Positions 50,278 to 58,663 of a DNA stretch of 64,000 nucleotides are shown here, one piece after another. Source of the stretch: Fictibacillus nanhaiensis (GTDB lineage Bacteria > Bacillota > Bacilli > Bacillales > Fictibacillaceae). The stretch is from the NCBI GenBank assembly GCA_017052515.1, contig JAFHKR010000039.1, positions 248,001 through 312,000 of the forward strand, written 5' to 3'. Made by a program: the position numbers and the translations under genes. The notes below the pieces were generated by a model. The model saw only the letters and a program-made list of their open reading frames with translations, did no database searches and was not told the origin of the DNA. The stretch's first letter is position 1. Every line of letters starts with the position of its first letter.

Positions 50278-51387
50278 TTGGGGAAAAAACACCTGCCTGC
50301 ACACTTAAATCACATCGCCTGGAATCGAAAAATATTAAATGTATTTTGGGTTGTCATCTTTGTGTCAGTGTGTGTAGAGGTCATTAATAGTTGTTTTACA
50401 TCTAGACCATTAGAAGAATTTATTGAAATGTACATTGTTCTACCAACTATCCTTTTAATCTTTATGGTGAGTTTTGCTGAATGGAGTTTTAAAAAGAAAA
50501 TAAAATACATTGATACCATCATTATTTGGACAGCAAGTATGTTCTCCGCTATCTTGATCAGTGTTCATTATGAAATGTATGTTTTGTATACGAGCCTGTT
50601 CTTTCCTATGTTAATTTCAACGATTTATTTTAAAAAGAAAAAAGTGTGGCTGTCTTTTGCTCTTAACACACTGACCTATCTCTTGCTTTCAACTTTCCAT
50701 CCGGTCTTAAAGACGATGAATGATCTGATGGATCAGATCTCCATGATCTGCATTCTCTTAACCTCAACAGCGATCTGTATTGGAATCATGAGTAGAGGGT
50801 ATGAGATGGTAAAAGAACTTAACAAAGCGCAGGCAGATCATCAAGATTTAATGGTTAAATCAACAATAATGGAGAAGCAAGTGAAAACAGATGCATTAAC
50901 AGGTTTGTATAATCACATGGCCTTTTATGAATATATGGATGTGCTGTTGCTTCAAGCCGAAACGTACCATTATCCGGTTCATCTAGCGGTAATGGACATA
51001 GACAATTTTAAGAAAATTAATGATACTTATGGTCATGGTATTGGTGATATCGTTTTAAAACGAATCGCGAAGGCTATAAAAGATAATGTGACTACAGATG
51101 ATTTCGTCGCACGATACGGAGGAGAAGAGTTTGTAGTGATCTTAAATGATATAAGTGAAGAAGAAGCATTTACGTTATTAGAGAAGGTACGATTGGTCAT
51201 ACAGAGGTTAGAACACCCGGAAGTGAAGGAAGAACACATAACGATCAGTACGGGGTTACAAACGTACAGAAGAGGCATGCATAAACAAGCATTCTTTGAG
51301 GGTGCCGATAATAGCTTGTACGTCGCAAAAAGGCAAGGAAAGAATAGGGTCATTACCGAAGGATACAGTGAAGCCATACATATTTAA
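50278..51387 (+). CDS. Membrane-bound diguanylate cyclase (GGDEF)
   Basis: 369 residues from TTG 50278 after GAGGTGA. Five or six N-terminal helices, then a GGDEF domain with KTDALTGLYNHMAFYEYM, MDIDNFKKINDTYGHGIGD and the active-site loop RYGGEEF. No clear RxxD inhibitory site precedes GGEEF. It should make cyclic di-GMP and is the opposite of the HD-GYP protein about 8 kb before. Confidence 0.87.
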   Translation: MGKKHLPAHLNHIAWNRKILNVFWVVIFVSVCVEVINSCFTSRPLEEFIEMYIVLPTILLIFMVSFAEWSFKKKIKYIDTIIIWTASMFSAILISVHYEMYVLYTSLFFPMLISTIYFKKKKVWLSFALNTLTYLLLSTFHPVLKTMNDLMDQISMICILLTSTAICIGIMSRGYEMVKELNKAQADHQDLMVKSTIMEKQVKTDALTGLYNHMAFYEYMDVLLLQAETYHYPVHLAVMDIDNFKKINDTYGHGIGDIVLKRIAKAIKDNVTTDDFVARYGGEEFVVILNDISEEEAFTLLEKVRLVIQRLEHPEVKEEHITISTGLQTYRRGMHKQAFFEGADNSLYVAKRQGKNRVITEGYSEAIHI

Positions 51388-51400
51388 TAATTAATCTATC

Positions 51401-51429
51401 GCAGCAAGAGAAATCTTGCTGCTTTTTCT
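51401..51429 (+). terminator. Intrinsic terminator of the GGDEF gene
   Basis: GCAGCAAGA and TCTTGCTGC form a 9-bp stem, T5 after it. Confidence 0.85.
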
Positions 51430-51492
51430 TTTTCTTCTAAAATCCTTGTCCATGCATATGTTTGTAAAAGATATGGCCATGGAGGTGAGGGC

Positions 51493-52524
51493 ATGAGTAG
51501 TCGATTGAAACAAATATTGCAGATAGCCGCCACTTACATCGGCACTGTTGTAGGTGCTGGATTCGCTACCGGAAGAGAAATTGTTGAATTTTTTACTAGA
51601 TACGGAACAGCTGGTTTTGTGGGAATCCTGATCAGTGGTTTTCTTTTTATCGTGATTGGTACAAAACTTATGATTATGGCAAAGCGGCTAGGTGCAACCT
51701 CATTTGATGAGATGAATCAATATTTGTTTGGAGGGATTGCATCAAGAATCGTCAACGTATTAATGTTGATCATGCTCTTCGGAGTAACTGGAGTGATGTT
51801 ATCAGGAGCTGGAGCCTTGTTTTGGGAACAGCTGCATCTTCCTCTTCAATTAGGAATCCTATTAACGTTACTCGTAACCTATTTCGTTATGAAAAAAGGG
51901 ATAGAGGGAATTCTTTGGACAAACTCCTTGATCGTACCCATCATGATACTCTTTTCTATTGTATTGTCGGTATCGATGTTCGATCCTTCTGCAGGAAGGC
52001 AGTTAATTGTCGAACGTGACTTTGTTGGTGATTGGAGATGGATCGTAAGTCCGTTTGCTTATGCAGCGTTTAATTTAACTTTGGCGCAAGCCGTTCTTGT
52101 TCCACTATCAAGAGAAGCTAAAGATGAATCCGTTATCAAATGGGGCGGTTTTTTAGGAGGGCTAGGATTGACTTTTATTCTATTAAATAGCCAGTATGTG
52201 CTCTATTCTGTTCCACGTGTGATGAGTTATGAGATTCCAATCGCTGAAATAGTTGGCGGTCTTGGTGTAGTGGTCCATTATATTTTTGTCTTCGTCATCT
52301 ACGGTGAGATCTTCTCAACACTTATCGGAAATCTCTTTGGGCTTGCAGGAGCGTTGCAAAGGAATGTTAGATTATCCAATCAAGTCATTTTGATCGCTTT
52401 GATGACAGGGAGTTACTTGTTAAGTCAAGTAGGCTATTCTGAACTTCTTCATTACTTATATCCGGTATTTGGTTTGATCGCCATCATATTTTTAGGAGTT
52501 GTTTCTGCTAAAAAACTAACTTGA
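51493..52524 (+). CDS. YkvI family membrane protein
   Basis: 343 residues with GGAGGTG upstream. Ten or eleven helices of the APC/LeuT-type fold, with TYIGTVVGAGFATGREIVEFF at the first helix, which is the YkvI signature. A transporter-like protein of unknown substrate. Confidence 0.85.
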   Translation: MSSRLKQILQIAATYIGTVVGAGFATGREIVEFFTRYGTAGFVGILISGFLFIVIGTKLMIMAKRLGATSFDEMNQYLFGGIASRIVNVLMLIMLFGVTGVMLSGAGALFWEQLHLPLQLGILLTLLVTYFVMKKGIEGILWTNSLIVPIMILFSIVLSVSMFDPSAGRQLIVERDFVGDWRWIVSPFAYAAFNLTLAQAVLVPLSREAKDESVIKWGGFLGGLGLTFILLNSQYVLYSVPRVMSYEIPIAEIVGGLGVVVHYIFVFVIYGEIFSTLIGNLFGLAGALQRNVRLSNQVILIALMTGSYLLSQVGYSELLHYLYPVFGLIAIIFLGVVSAKKLT

Positions 52525-52592
52525 TGCATATCGTTTTATATAAGAATGTTTTTTTTGAGGTGCTGTGAAATTGCTGGAAGGGAAAAAAGCCA

Positions 52593-52916
52593 ATGGCGTA
52601 TTACAATAAATTAGTGAGAGACAAGATACCAGAACTGCTCGAACAGGCGGGGAAGAAGGGAACTTTTCGAATTCTTGGAAATCAAGAGTTCGAAAGTGAA
52701 CTTAAGAAAAAGCTTGCCGAAGGTGTAAAAGAGTATCGTGAAGCCAAAAGTGAGATACATGCAGCAGAAGAGCTGGCAGAGCTGTTTGAAATCTTAATAG
52801 CGTTAACGAAGGTGCATGAACTTACGCTCAGAGAACTGGATGAGATCAGGCAGGAAAAGGCTCGAAAACACGGCCGTTTCCACGAGCGCCTCTTCTTGAT
52901 TAAAGTTGAAGACTAG
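52593..52916 (+). CDS. MazG-like nucleoside triphosphate pyrophosphohydrolase
   Basis: 107 residues. N-terminal YYNKLVRDKIPELLEQAGK and the AAEELAELFEILIAL helix give the EExxE metal-binding pattern of the phosphoribosyl-ATP pyrophosphohydrolase-like group. It may be a nucleotide pool cleaner. Its stop codon lies in the first copy of a tandem 10-bp repeat that borders a GGGGTC palindrome. Confidence 0.8.
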   Translation: MAYYNKLVRDKIPELLEQAGKKGTFRILGNQEFESELKKKLAEGVKEYREAKSEIHAAEELAELFEILIALTKVHELTLRELDEIRQEKARKHGRFHERLFLIKVED

Positions 52917-52974
52917 GGAAGACTAGGGGTCTGACCCCTGACAAATACAAATTTTACGAATTTGTATTTGTCAG
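52908..52974. repeat. Palindromic element with 10-bp tandem repeat and long hairpin
   Basis: A tandem GAAGACTAGG repeat (52908-52927) runs into GGGGTCTGACCCC (52926-52938). Then TGACAAATACAAATT and AATTTGTATTTGTCA (52939-52953 and 52959-52973) form a perfect 15-bp stem with a 5-base loop. The GGGGTC/GACCCC core also occurs in thiM and at 62711. Confidence 0.65.
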
Positions 52975-53028
52975 AAGTACAAACTCGAATACTTTTCTTT
53001 AGAAAATCTATTCACCTACAAATTCTGG

Positions 53029-53068
53029 CTAAAACAAGCTACAGTTATGCTTGTTTTAGCTTTTTTTA
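53029..53068 (+). terminator. Intrinsic terminator
   Basis: GCTAAAACAAGC and GCTTGTTTTAGC form a 12-bp perfect stem with a 9-base loop, then T7. Confidence 0.92.
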
Positions 53069-53100
53069 TTTTAAAACAGGAAAAAACATGCAAAAAATGA

Positions 53101-53130
53101 TTGACGAACTAGCATGAAACAGCATATGAT
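53101..53130 (+). promoter_or_regulatory. Sigma-A promoter of the DeoR gene
   Basis: TTGACG (53101-53106) and TATGAT (53125-53130), 18 bases apart. CCACGTGG (53138-53145), just downstream, is an 8-bp palindrome that might be an operator. Confidence 0.6.
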
Positions 53131-53172
53131 TAGTGTACCACGTGGAAATAAGAGGTAACGGAGGAGATAATT

Positions 53173-53970
53173 ATGTTTTCTGAAGAAAGAAGGGAAAAGA
53201 TTTTAGAAGTGCTTAAGAACGAAGGAAGAGTACTTGCAAAAGAATTATCAGATGCCCTCCAAGTTTCGATTGATTCTATCCGCCGAGACTTATCATCTCT
53301 CGAGGATAACGGGCTGCTTAAACGAACTCATGGTGGTGCGATTCCTGTAACAGAAGTAAACAAAAGACCTTCATCAAACGAAGTTCGTTTTGGAGAAGGA
53401 TCCAAGTATGAGAGAGCCATTGCGAAGGAAGCTGTAAAGTACATCAAAGAGAACGATACCATTTTTCTAAGTGGAGGAGGCATGCATCATGAAATTGTAA
53501 AGAACTTGCCTCAGTACCGTTTAACGGTTGTGACCAACTCACTCGTAACAGCAGATGCACTTCGCGAGAAAGAAAACATCGATCTTTATGTGGTCGGTGG
53601 AAAAGTAAAGAGATCAGGTAATATGACAGACGCTTTAGTAACCAATCTCATCAGTCAGTATTCTTTTGATGTTTCATTTGCTACAGGTGGTGGTATCTCT
53701 GAAAGAGGAATAAGTACGGCAACACCAGAAGTAGCTGCTTTTATGAGTGCTGTTGGAAAAGTCTCTCGAAAAGTCATTGGTGTATTTCCTCATTACAAAA
53801 TAGGAGTTAACGCTTTTGCAAAAGTGGGTCCTGTTACGAATGTAGATGTTGTTATTACAGATGATGATGCATCGAGAGATCATCTGTCAGCCATTGAACA
53901 ACAAGGAGTTTCTGTCGTTATTGCTCATTCAGATTTTAGCCATAAGCGGCCAGCTTCAAAAACAGAATAA
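53173..53970 (+). CDS. DeoR/GlpR-family transcriptional regulator
   Basis: 265 residues with GGAGGAG upstream. N-terminal HTH (RREKILEVLKNEGRVLAKELSDAL...SIRRDLSSLE) and the sugar-phosphate-sensing domain (TVVTNSLVTADALREKENI, GISERGIST). Probably represses a sugar catabolic operon, but no target gene is adjacent, so it may control a distant unit or itself. Own promoter and terminator. Confidence 0.85.
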   Translation: MFSEERREKILEVLKNEGRVLAKELSDALQVSIDSIRRDLSSLEDNGLLKRTHGGAIPVTEVNKRPSSNEVRFGEGSKYERAIAKEAVKYIKENDTIFLSGGGMHHEIVKNLPQYRLTVVTNSLVTADALREKENIDLYVVGGKVKRSGNMTDALVTNLISQYSFDVSFATGGGISERGISTATPEVAAFMSAVGKVSRKVIGVFPHYKIGVNAFAKVGPVTNVDVVITDDDASRDHLSAIEQQGVSVVIAHSDFSHKRPASKTE

Positions 53971-53984
53971 TTTCCTTAAACAAT

Positions 53985-54016
53985 AAAAAGACCTCGGGTG
54001 TGGAGGTCTTTTTATC
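53985..54016 (+). terminator. Terminator of the DeoR gene
   Basis: AAAAAGACCTC and GAGGTCTTTTT form an 11-bp perfect stem with a 7-base loop. Confidence 0.92.
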
Positions 54017-54270
54017 ATTCGTTCATCTTTAGGGCGAGACTCTCCGACTTCTGAAGATAAAAACACGAGAGGTCCACCAGTTTCTATTGATCCATTCTTT
54101 AATCCTAGTAAGTTGAACTCAAGCTTAGATTTGGTGTTTTTTAAAAAAAGGCAAATACCTATAAAATAGTGTCAGATTATATGACACATCAAATGTTCTA
54201 GTGGTCAGATTATCTTATCCTTAAGACAGAGGGTGGTTCAGAGAATCAATTTCGAAATGAGGTGAACATG

Positions 54271-54444
54271 ATGCTGCATTCTTCTCATTTTTCATCAGAA
54301 GAAAAGCTTATGATTCGTGAACTGAAGAAGAAGATAAGGAAAGAATCAAATGTAAAAGAAAAAAAGGAGCTTGAACGCCAGCTCAATCGTCTTATTGAAA
54401 AAGCTTTTATAAACAAACAGTTATTACGAAGAAAGGAACTATAA
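54271..54444 (+). CDS. Small charged helical protein
   Basis: 57 residues from ATG 54271 (ATG 54268 and GTG 54262 also in frame; AGGTG upstream). Almost entirely Lys, Glu, Arg and Leu (RELKKKIRKESNVKEKKELE), so a two-helix or coiled-coil protein. No family recognised. Confidence 0.5.
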   Translation: MLHSSHFSSEEKLMIRELKKKIRKESNVKEKKELERQLNRLIEKAFINKQLLRRKEL

Positions 54445-54534
54445 ACTGTATCAATCTGTAGAAACACGTTTTAAAAAACTGGATTAACTGTCTTTTTTTC
54501 ATAGGAGTGACATTCTATTTATGTATATGTCAAA

Positions 54535-54720
54535 GTGACAATAGTCTTTTCCAGATGGACGTATCTATTTGTTATTTTTGCGATCCTAGGCTCTTTGTAT
54601 ATTGTAGTCTTAACGATAATCAATGATCCTCTGGATTGTTTTACAGCAATTTTTATAACAATTGCGGGACTTCCCGTATATTATTGGCTAGAGCGTAATC
54701 ATAGACAAGACTCCTTTTAG
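54535..54720 (+). CDS. Small two-span membrane protein
   Basis: 61 residues from GTG 54535. Two hydrophobic helices (about 8-30 and 36-52). No own ribosome site; a 5-codon ORF (ATG 54521, stop TGA 54536-54538) with AGGAG upstream overlaps its start, so translation could depend on re-initiation. Function unknown. Confidence 0.5.
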   Translation: MTIVFSRWTYLFVIFAILGSLYIVVLTIINDPLDCFTAIFITIAGLPVYYWLERNHRQDSF

Positions 54721-54737
54721 AGAGGGTCTTGTTTTTT
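54705..54737 (+). terminator. Terminator overlapping the small membrane protein gene end
   Basis: ACAAGAC and GTCTTGT pair around CTC/GAGGG, then T6. Confidence 0.75.
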
Positions 54738-54785
54738 ATATAGAAAACCCACCTGAGGCAGCAGGCGGGTTAGTGGAAAAAACGT

Positions 54786-55814
54786 TTATACGCTTAATAA
54801 TTCTTTCATCTCACGATATCGTGAGGATAGACTAGCAGGTGAAACACCATATTTTTTAGCTGTTTCTGCTTGAGTAGAAGCGATTCCTCTAATATCTTTT
54901 GACACGAGATAGTCAAGGGCAGCCGCGTAAATTTCTTCTTTACGAATTGCAGGTTTGCTTTCTGTTACGTACTCACTCCAAAGCTTTTCTGCTTCTTCTA
55001 CAACTTCTGTCTCGGCATTCGCTTTAACAAGTTCAGTTACAGCATTGTATTTTTCGTCTTTTAAATCTGTTGCTTCTGCTGCTTTTTCTACTTTAGTAGA
55101 AGTAGTGTCTGTTGCCTTCTTCTCTGGTTGAGATTGAGGAACACCAGCACTAATATCAATCAAAGCGAGCTGAAGAACAGCAGGGAATTCGTTCTTGAAC
55201 GTTTCTTTCGGATCTTGTTGAGGCTTGATCTTTTCTATCGCTGCTTTTAACGGCGGAAGTTCAGTCATCGGCATCTCTACGTATCCAACATAAAACTCAT
55301 GGTTGATTCCGTTTGAAACGAGTGTTCCAAGTAAAGCACTTTCAGTTTTTGGCTTTTCAGCAGCATTGATCGTTACATCATACACGGCTTCAGTCCAAAT
55401 ATCCTGTACGGTAAAGATGAATCCAGTTTTTTGCTCTAAAACTTTATAAAGCGATGGTGCAGCTTTTGTCCAGCCAGCTAGAATTTCCGCTACTTCTGGT
55501 TTAACAGAATCCTTCACTTTTTCTACATAAAGTTGAACAGGCGTCTTATTATCCTTAATCTCTGAGCAGAAAATCTCCCAACAAACCGCAATGTTTGCGT
55601 ATGTTTGTTCTTGCTCTTTAGCAACCGGGTGCTTTTTCACATACTTAGAAGTACGTGCAGCTAAATCCTGTTGATAGTTCTCTAGGGCATATTTGATGAG
55701 TCCTTCTTGATGAAAGGATACTTCACGTGTTTGCTCTTCTTTATGTAAGCAACATTTTTTATATTTTTTTCCGCTGCCACAATAGCACGGATCATTTCTT
55801 CCTATCATTGACAT
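54786..55814 (-). CDS. SEC-C motif protein
   Basis: 342 residues from ATG 55814 (GGAGG upstream; the frame is open to 55835). Residues 4-22 are a SEC-C zinc motif (GRNDPCYCGSGKKYKKCC). The middle is unassigned and helical, with an alanine- and glutamate-rich linker; the C-terminal YGVSPASLSSRYREM resembles a helix-turn-helix. SEC-C proteins are known from SecA and other unrelated proteins. Function unknown. Confidence 0.8.
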   Translation of the reverse strand: MSMIGRNDPCYCGSGKKYKKCCLHKEEQTREVSFHQEGLIKYALENYQQDLAARTSKYVKKHPVAKEQEQTYANIAVCWEIFCSEIKDNKTPVQLYVEKVKDSVKPEVAEILAGWTKAAPSLYKVLEQKTGFIFTVQDIWTEAVYDVTINAAEKPKTESALLGTLVSNGINHEFYVGYVEMPMTELPPLKAAIEKIKPQQDPKETFKNEFPAVLQLALIDISAGVPQSQPEKKATDTTSTKVEKAAEATDLKDEKYNAVTELVKANAETEVVEEAEKLWSEYVTESKPAIRKEEIYAAALDYLVSKDIRGIASTQAETAKKYGVSPASLSSRYREMKELLSV

Positions 55815-56010
55815 GCTATTCCTCCAGTAAACCACTTACTTATCCTGTACATACTAGCATAAATCGGTTTTTTTTCAAACTACAAATCATCAGACACTAT
55901 TTTATCATAAAAATGTCGCAGAAAAAATCATTCAATAGGTTGGTTTTTTTTAGGAACTGAAACCTTTTACTTATAAAAAACGTCTAAGCGAAAAAAGGGG
56001 GAATTACGTT

Positions 56011-56916
56011 ATGTGGAAGAGATGGAAATTATGGGTATTTATTGTTGTGCTTTTATTAAGTGCATGCAGCAGTGACAGCAGTTCAAAAAGTGATAAAGCT
56101 GTAGACCGAGATAGTGGCAGCAAGTCAGAAGAAAAAATGGACACCTCTACAGAAGAAAGTCAGAGTGCTGAATCAGAAAAAGGCAAAGAAGAGTTACAAA
56201 TGAAGAACGAAAGAAAAGTGATCTATCACGCTGATATAGAGATTACAGTGGATACATTACAAACTTCGATGGAATCCGTTCGGAAAAAAGTAGAGACTTT
56301 GGGCGGATATCTGGTTGAATCGAATACCAGTACAGGAGAGAAAGATTATCAAACTGGTATGATGGTTGTTCGTGTTCCTATGAAAAGTTTTCGCCCTTTC
56401 TTAGCTGATATTAGAACCTTAAGTAAAGGTACTCCACAGGAAAATATTCGCGGGGAAGATGTTACAGAAGAATACGTAGATTTATCTTCACGTTTAAAAG
56501 CCAAACAACAAGTAAGAGAGCGGCTAGAAACTTTTATGAAGAATGCACAAAAAACAGAAGATTTGTTAAACATATCTGAAGACTTATCTACAGTGCAGGA
56601 AGACATTGAACAGGTAGAAGGACGTTTGAACTTTTTAAAAAACCAAAGTGACTATTCTACAATTACGATTCAATTTGGAGTAAAACGTTTAAAGGCAGAA
56701 GAACTTCAAACAGAAGGCTTAAATACATGGGCAAAAACGAAGGTCCTTTTTATGGATACGATGAACTTCTTAATGTCTGCTATATCTTTTGTTGTAGTGA
56801 GTTTATTGGGCCTCGCGCCAATCTGGGTGATCGTAGCCATTGTGATTTATGTGTGGTGGTTAAAGCGGAAAAAAGAGCAAAAGAAAAAGCCGGAATCACC
56901 GACAACTTTGACTTAA
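56011..56916 (+). CDS. DUF4349 lipoprotein
   Basis: 301 residues with AAAGGGGG upstream. A lipoprotein signal with lipobox LLSAC (Cys 19), a low-complexity Ser/Lys/Glu stretch (about 20-65), the DUF4349 domain (KVIYHADIEITVDTLQTSM ... VVRVPMKSF) with coiled-coil EDLLNISEDLSTVQEDIEQV, and a C-terminal membrane helix with basic tail. Exported, anchored at both ends. Function unknown, often linked to envelope stress. Confidence 0.85.
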   Translation: MWKRWKLWVFIVVLLLSACSSDSSSKSDKAVDRDSGSKSEEKMDTSTEESQSAESEKGKEELQMKNERKVIYHADIEITVDTLQTSMESVRKKVETLGGYLVESNTSTGEKDYQTGMMVVRVPMKSFRPFLADIRTLSKGTPQENIRGEDVTEEYVDLSSRLKAKQQVRERLETFMKNAQKTEDLLNISEDLSTVQEDIEQVEGRLNFLKNQSDYSTITIQFGVKRLKAEELQTEGLNTWAKTKVLFMDTMNFLMSAISFVVVSLLGLAPIWVIVAIVIYVWWLKRKKEQKKKPESPTTLT

Positions 56917-56951
56917 AAAGACGTTTTAACTTGTCAGTAGCGGGGACGTCA

Positions 56952-57006
56952 GAAACACCCTCTGCAGCACGGATGATTCCTCCGTTGGCTGAAAGGGTGT
57001 TTTGGC
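56952..57006 (+). terminator. Possible terminator structure
   Basis: AAACACCCT and AGGGTGTTT form a long-range stem around an inner CGGA/TCCG pairing; T4 follows. It is a weaker, larger structure than others here. Confidence 0.5.
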
Positions 57007-57046
57007 TTTTACGGCACCTTTTTAAGGACTGTGCCGCCTAAAAGCA

Positions 57047-57277
57047 CTAACTGAGAAACGCTTTGTACTCTGCGCTTAATCTCATAAATCGTTCTTTATC
57101 TTTTGTATCCAAGGCAATGTCGATTTCTCTTTCGTAATACTCTTTGTAATAATTGTGAAGGGCCTCATCTAGTACCATTTGGGCAATAAGGCTGAAGGCA
57201 AATGGGTCTCTTTTTTGTTGTTTGTATTGCACCATCTCATTTTGGTTCTTGTTAAAAGAAGCGTTTTTGTCTTTCAT
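57047..57277 (-). CDS. IDEAL-domain protein
   Basis: 76 residues with AAGGAGGG upstream. The C-terminal REIDIALDTKDKERFMRLSAEY is the IDEAL motif found in small Bacillus proteins, some of which bind and regulate envelope or competence factors. N-terminal part is basic and disordered. Function unknown. Confidence 0.78.
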   Translation of the reverse strand: MKDKNASFNKNQNEMVQYKQQKRDPFAFSLIAQMVLDEALHNYYKEYYEREIDIALDTKDKERFMRLSAEYKAFLS

Positions 57278-57598
57278 CCTGTTTCCCTCCTTATATTATC
57301 TCCCTATCCAATTAACCTTTTATGTTTCTAGGTTTCTACTAGTATACTGAGCAAGATGCCTAATGACAACCATTTTGTTTGAAAATTCAGAAAAAATTTC
57401 TTTATTGCTTCTAAAGTACCTTTTTTTCACCACCTTATGGAAAAAATGTTAATGATTTGTAATTTCTATTTCTGGGTTACATCTTTTTGTTACAATTGTT
57501 TAATTTCTATGTTTTTTATGTTGTAATCGTGTGTTAGTTATTATTTCCCCGTATTTAAAGAGGATTAAACTTTTTGAAACCGACAACTCTAAAAAATA
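57278..57598. other. Intergenic region before the thi riboswitch
   Basis: AT-rich, no supported ORF. It holds the upstream sequences of the thiamine operon promoter and the IDEAL gene promoter region. Confidence 0.5.
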
Positions 57599-57628
57599 TT
57601 GACATTCTTGTTTATGTATGAGTAGGAT
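57599..57628 (+). promoter_or_regulatory. Promoter of the thiamine operon
   Basis: TTGACA (57599-57604) and TAGGAT (57623-57628), 18 bases apart, followed 27 bases later by the riboswitch. Confidence 0.6.
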
Positions 57629-57654
57629 TGTGTTAACTCAATATTGTCATTTCG

Positions 57655-57742
57655 CTAGGGGTGCTTATTTTAAGCTGAGAGAAAGTTATGCTTTCGACCC
57701 TTTGAACCTGATCCAGTTCATACTGGCGTAGGGAAGCGGTGT
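57655..57742 (+). ncRNA. TPP riboswitch (THI element)
   Basis: The conserved parts are all visible: AGGGGTGC, CTGAGAGAAA, ACCCTTTGAACCTGATC and TACTGGCGTAGGGAAGC. This RNA binds thiamine pyrophosphate. A terminator hairpin follows 35 bases later, so TPP binding should cause premature termination ahead of thiD. Confidence 0.95.
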
Positions 57743-57777
57743 GGATCTATTACAGTTTCCTATATGATATGAAATGT

Positions 57778-57811
57778 AAAGCCACCCGCTCATTAGCGGG
57801 TGGCTTTTTTT
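57778..57811 (+). terminator. Riboswitch-controlled terminator
   Basis: AAAGCCACCCGCT and AGCGGGTGGCTTT make a 13-bp perfect stem with a 4-base loop and T7, between the riboswitch and thiD. Confidence 0.92.
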
Positions 57812-57838
57812 GCATAGGATCCTAGGAGGTACATGAAT

Positions 57839-58663
57839 ATGGGAAAACTGATTAAGGTAAGTAAAGCCCTTACGATCGCTGGGTCAGACAGTGGCGGTGG
57901 TGCTGGCATTCAGGCTGATTTAAAAACGTTTCAGGAATTAGGTGTGTACGGGATGTCGGTTCTTACGGCGGTCACTGCTCAGAATACGACAGGTGTCCAA
58001 GGAATATTTCCAGTCCCAATAGAAGGTTTAGAAGCTCAGTTAGCATCAATAGGGGCTGATCTAACACCTGATGCGATAAAGACTGGAATGCTTTTTTCAA
58101 GCGAGTATATCGAGAGAACCGCATATATGATAAAGAAGTTCCAATGGGAAAACGTCGTGGTCGATCCAGTGATGATTGCAAAAGGAGGGGCTACCCTGTT
58201 AGGTGAGGATGCACTTCAGGCGATGAAAACATATATGCTGCCACTCGCAAAGATTGTCACACCTAACATTCCTGAAGCCGAAGCGCTCACAGGAATAAAG
58301 ATAGACAGCAGTGAAGCAAGAGAAGAAGCGGCGAGAGTTTTGTATGAAGCTGGTGCTGATCATGTGGTAGTTAAGGGTGGACACTTTGGAAATGGTGAAT
58401 ATGTATCAGACCTGGTCTTTAATGGAATCGAAATGGTTGAACTTACAGAAAAGCGAATTCAAACGAAAAATACACATGGTACGGGCTGTACCTTTTCAGC
58501 GGCTTTAGCGGCAGAGCTTGCTTCTGGTAAAAAAACAGAGAATACGATAGTGAGTGCAAAAAAATATATACAAACCGCTATCGAACACGGAATCGATGTT
58601 GGTTCAGGTCATGGACCGGTCAATCATTTTGCATATAGGAGAGTTCCACATGAACAATACTAG
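57839..58663 (+). CDS. thiD: Hydroxymethylpyrimidine/phosphomethylpyrimidine kinase
   Basis: 274 residues from ATG 57839, eight bases after AGGAGGT (ATG 57833 is too close). Ribokinase-fold signatures ALTIAGSDSGGGAGIQADLKTF at the N terminus and THGTGCTFSAALAAELASGK at the C terminus, with the anion hole in KTGMLFS. Phosphorylates HMP and HMP-P for thiamine synthesis or salvage. Overlaps thiM by 14 bases. Confidence 0.95.
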   Translation: MGKLIKVSKALTIAGSDSGGGAGIQADLKTFQELGVYGMSVLTAVTAQNTTGVQGIFPVPIEGLEAQLASIGADLTPDAIKTGMLFSSEYIERTAYMIKKFQWENVVVDPVMIAKGGATLLGEDALQAMKTYMLPLAKIVTPNIPEAEALTGIKIDSSEAREEAARVLYEAGADHVVVKGGHFGNGEYVSDLVFNGIEMVELTEKRIQTKNTHGTGCTFSAALAAELASGKKTENTIVSAKKYIQTAIEHGIDVGSGHGPVNHFAYRRVPHEQY

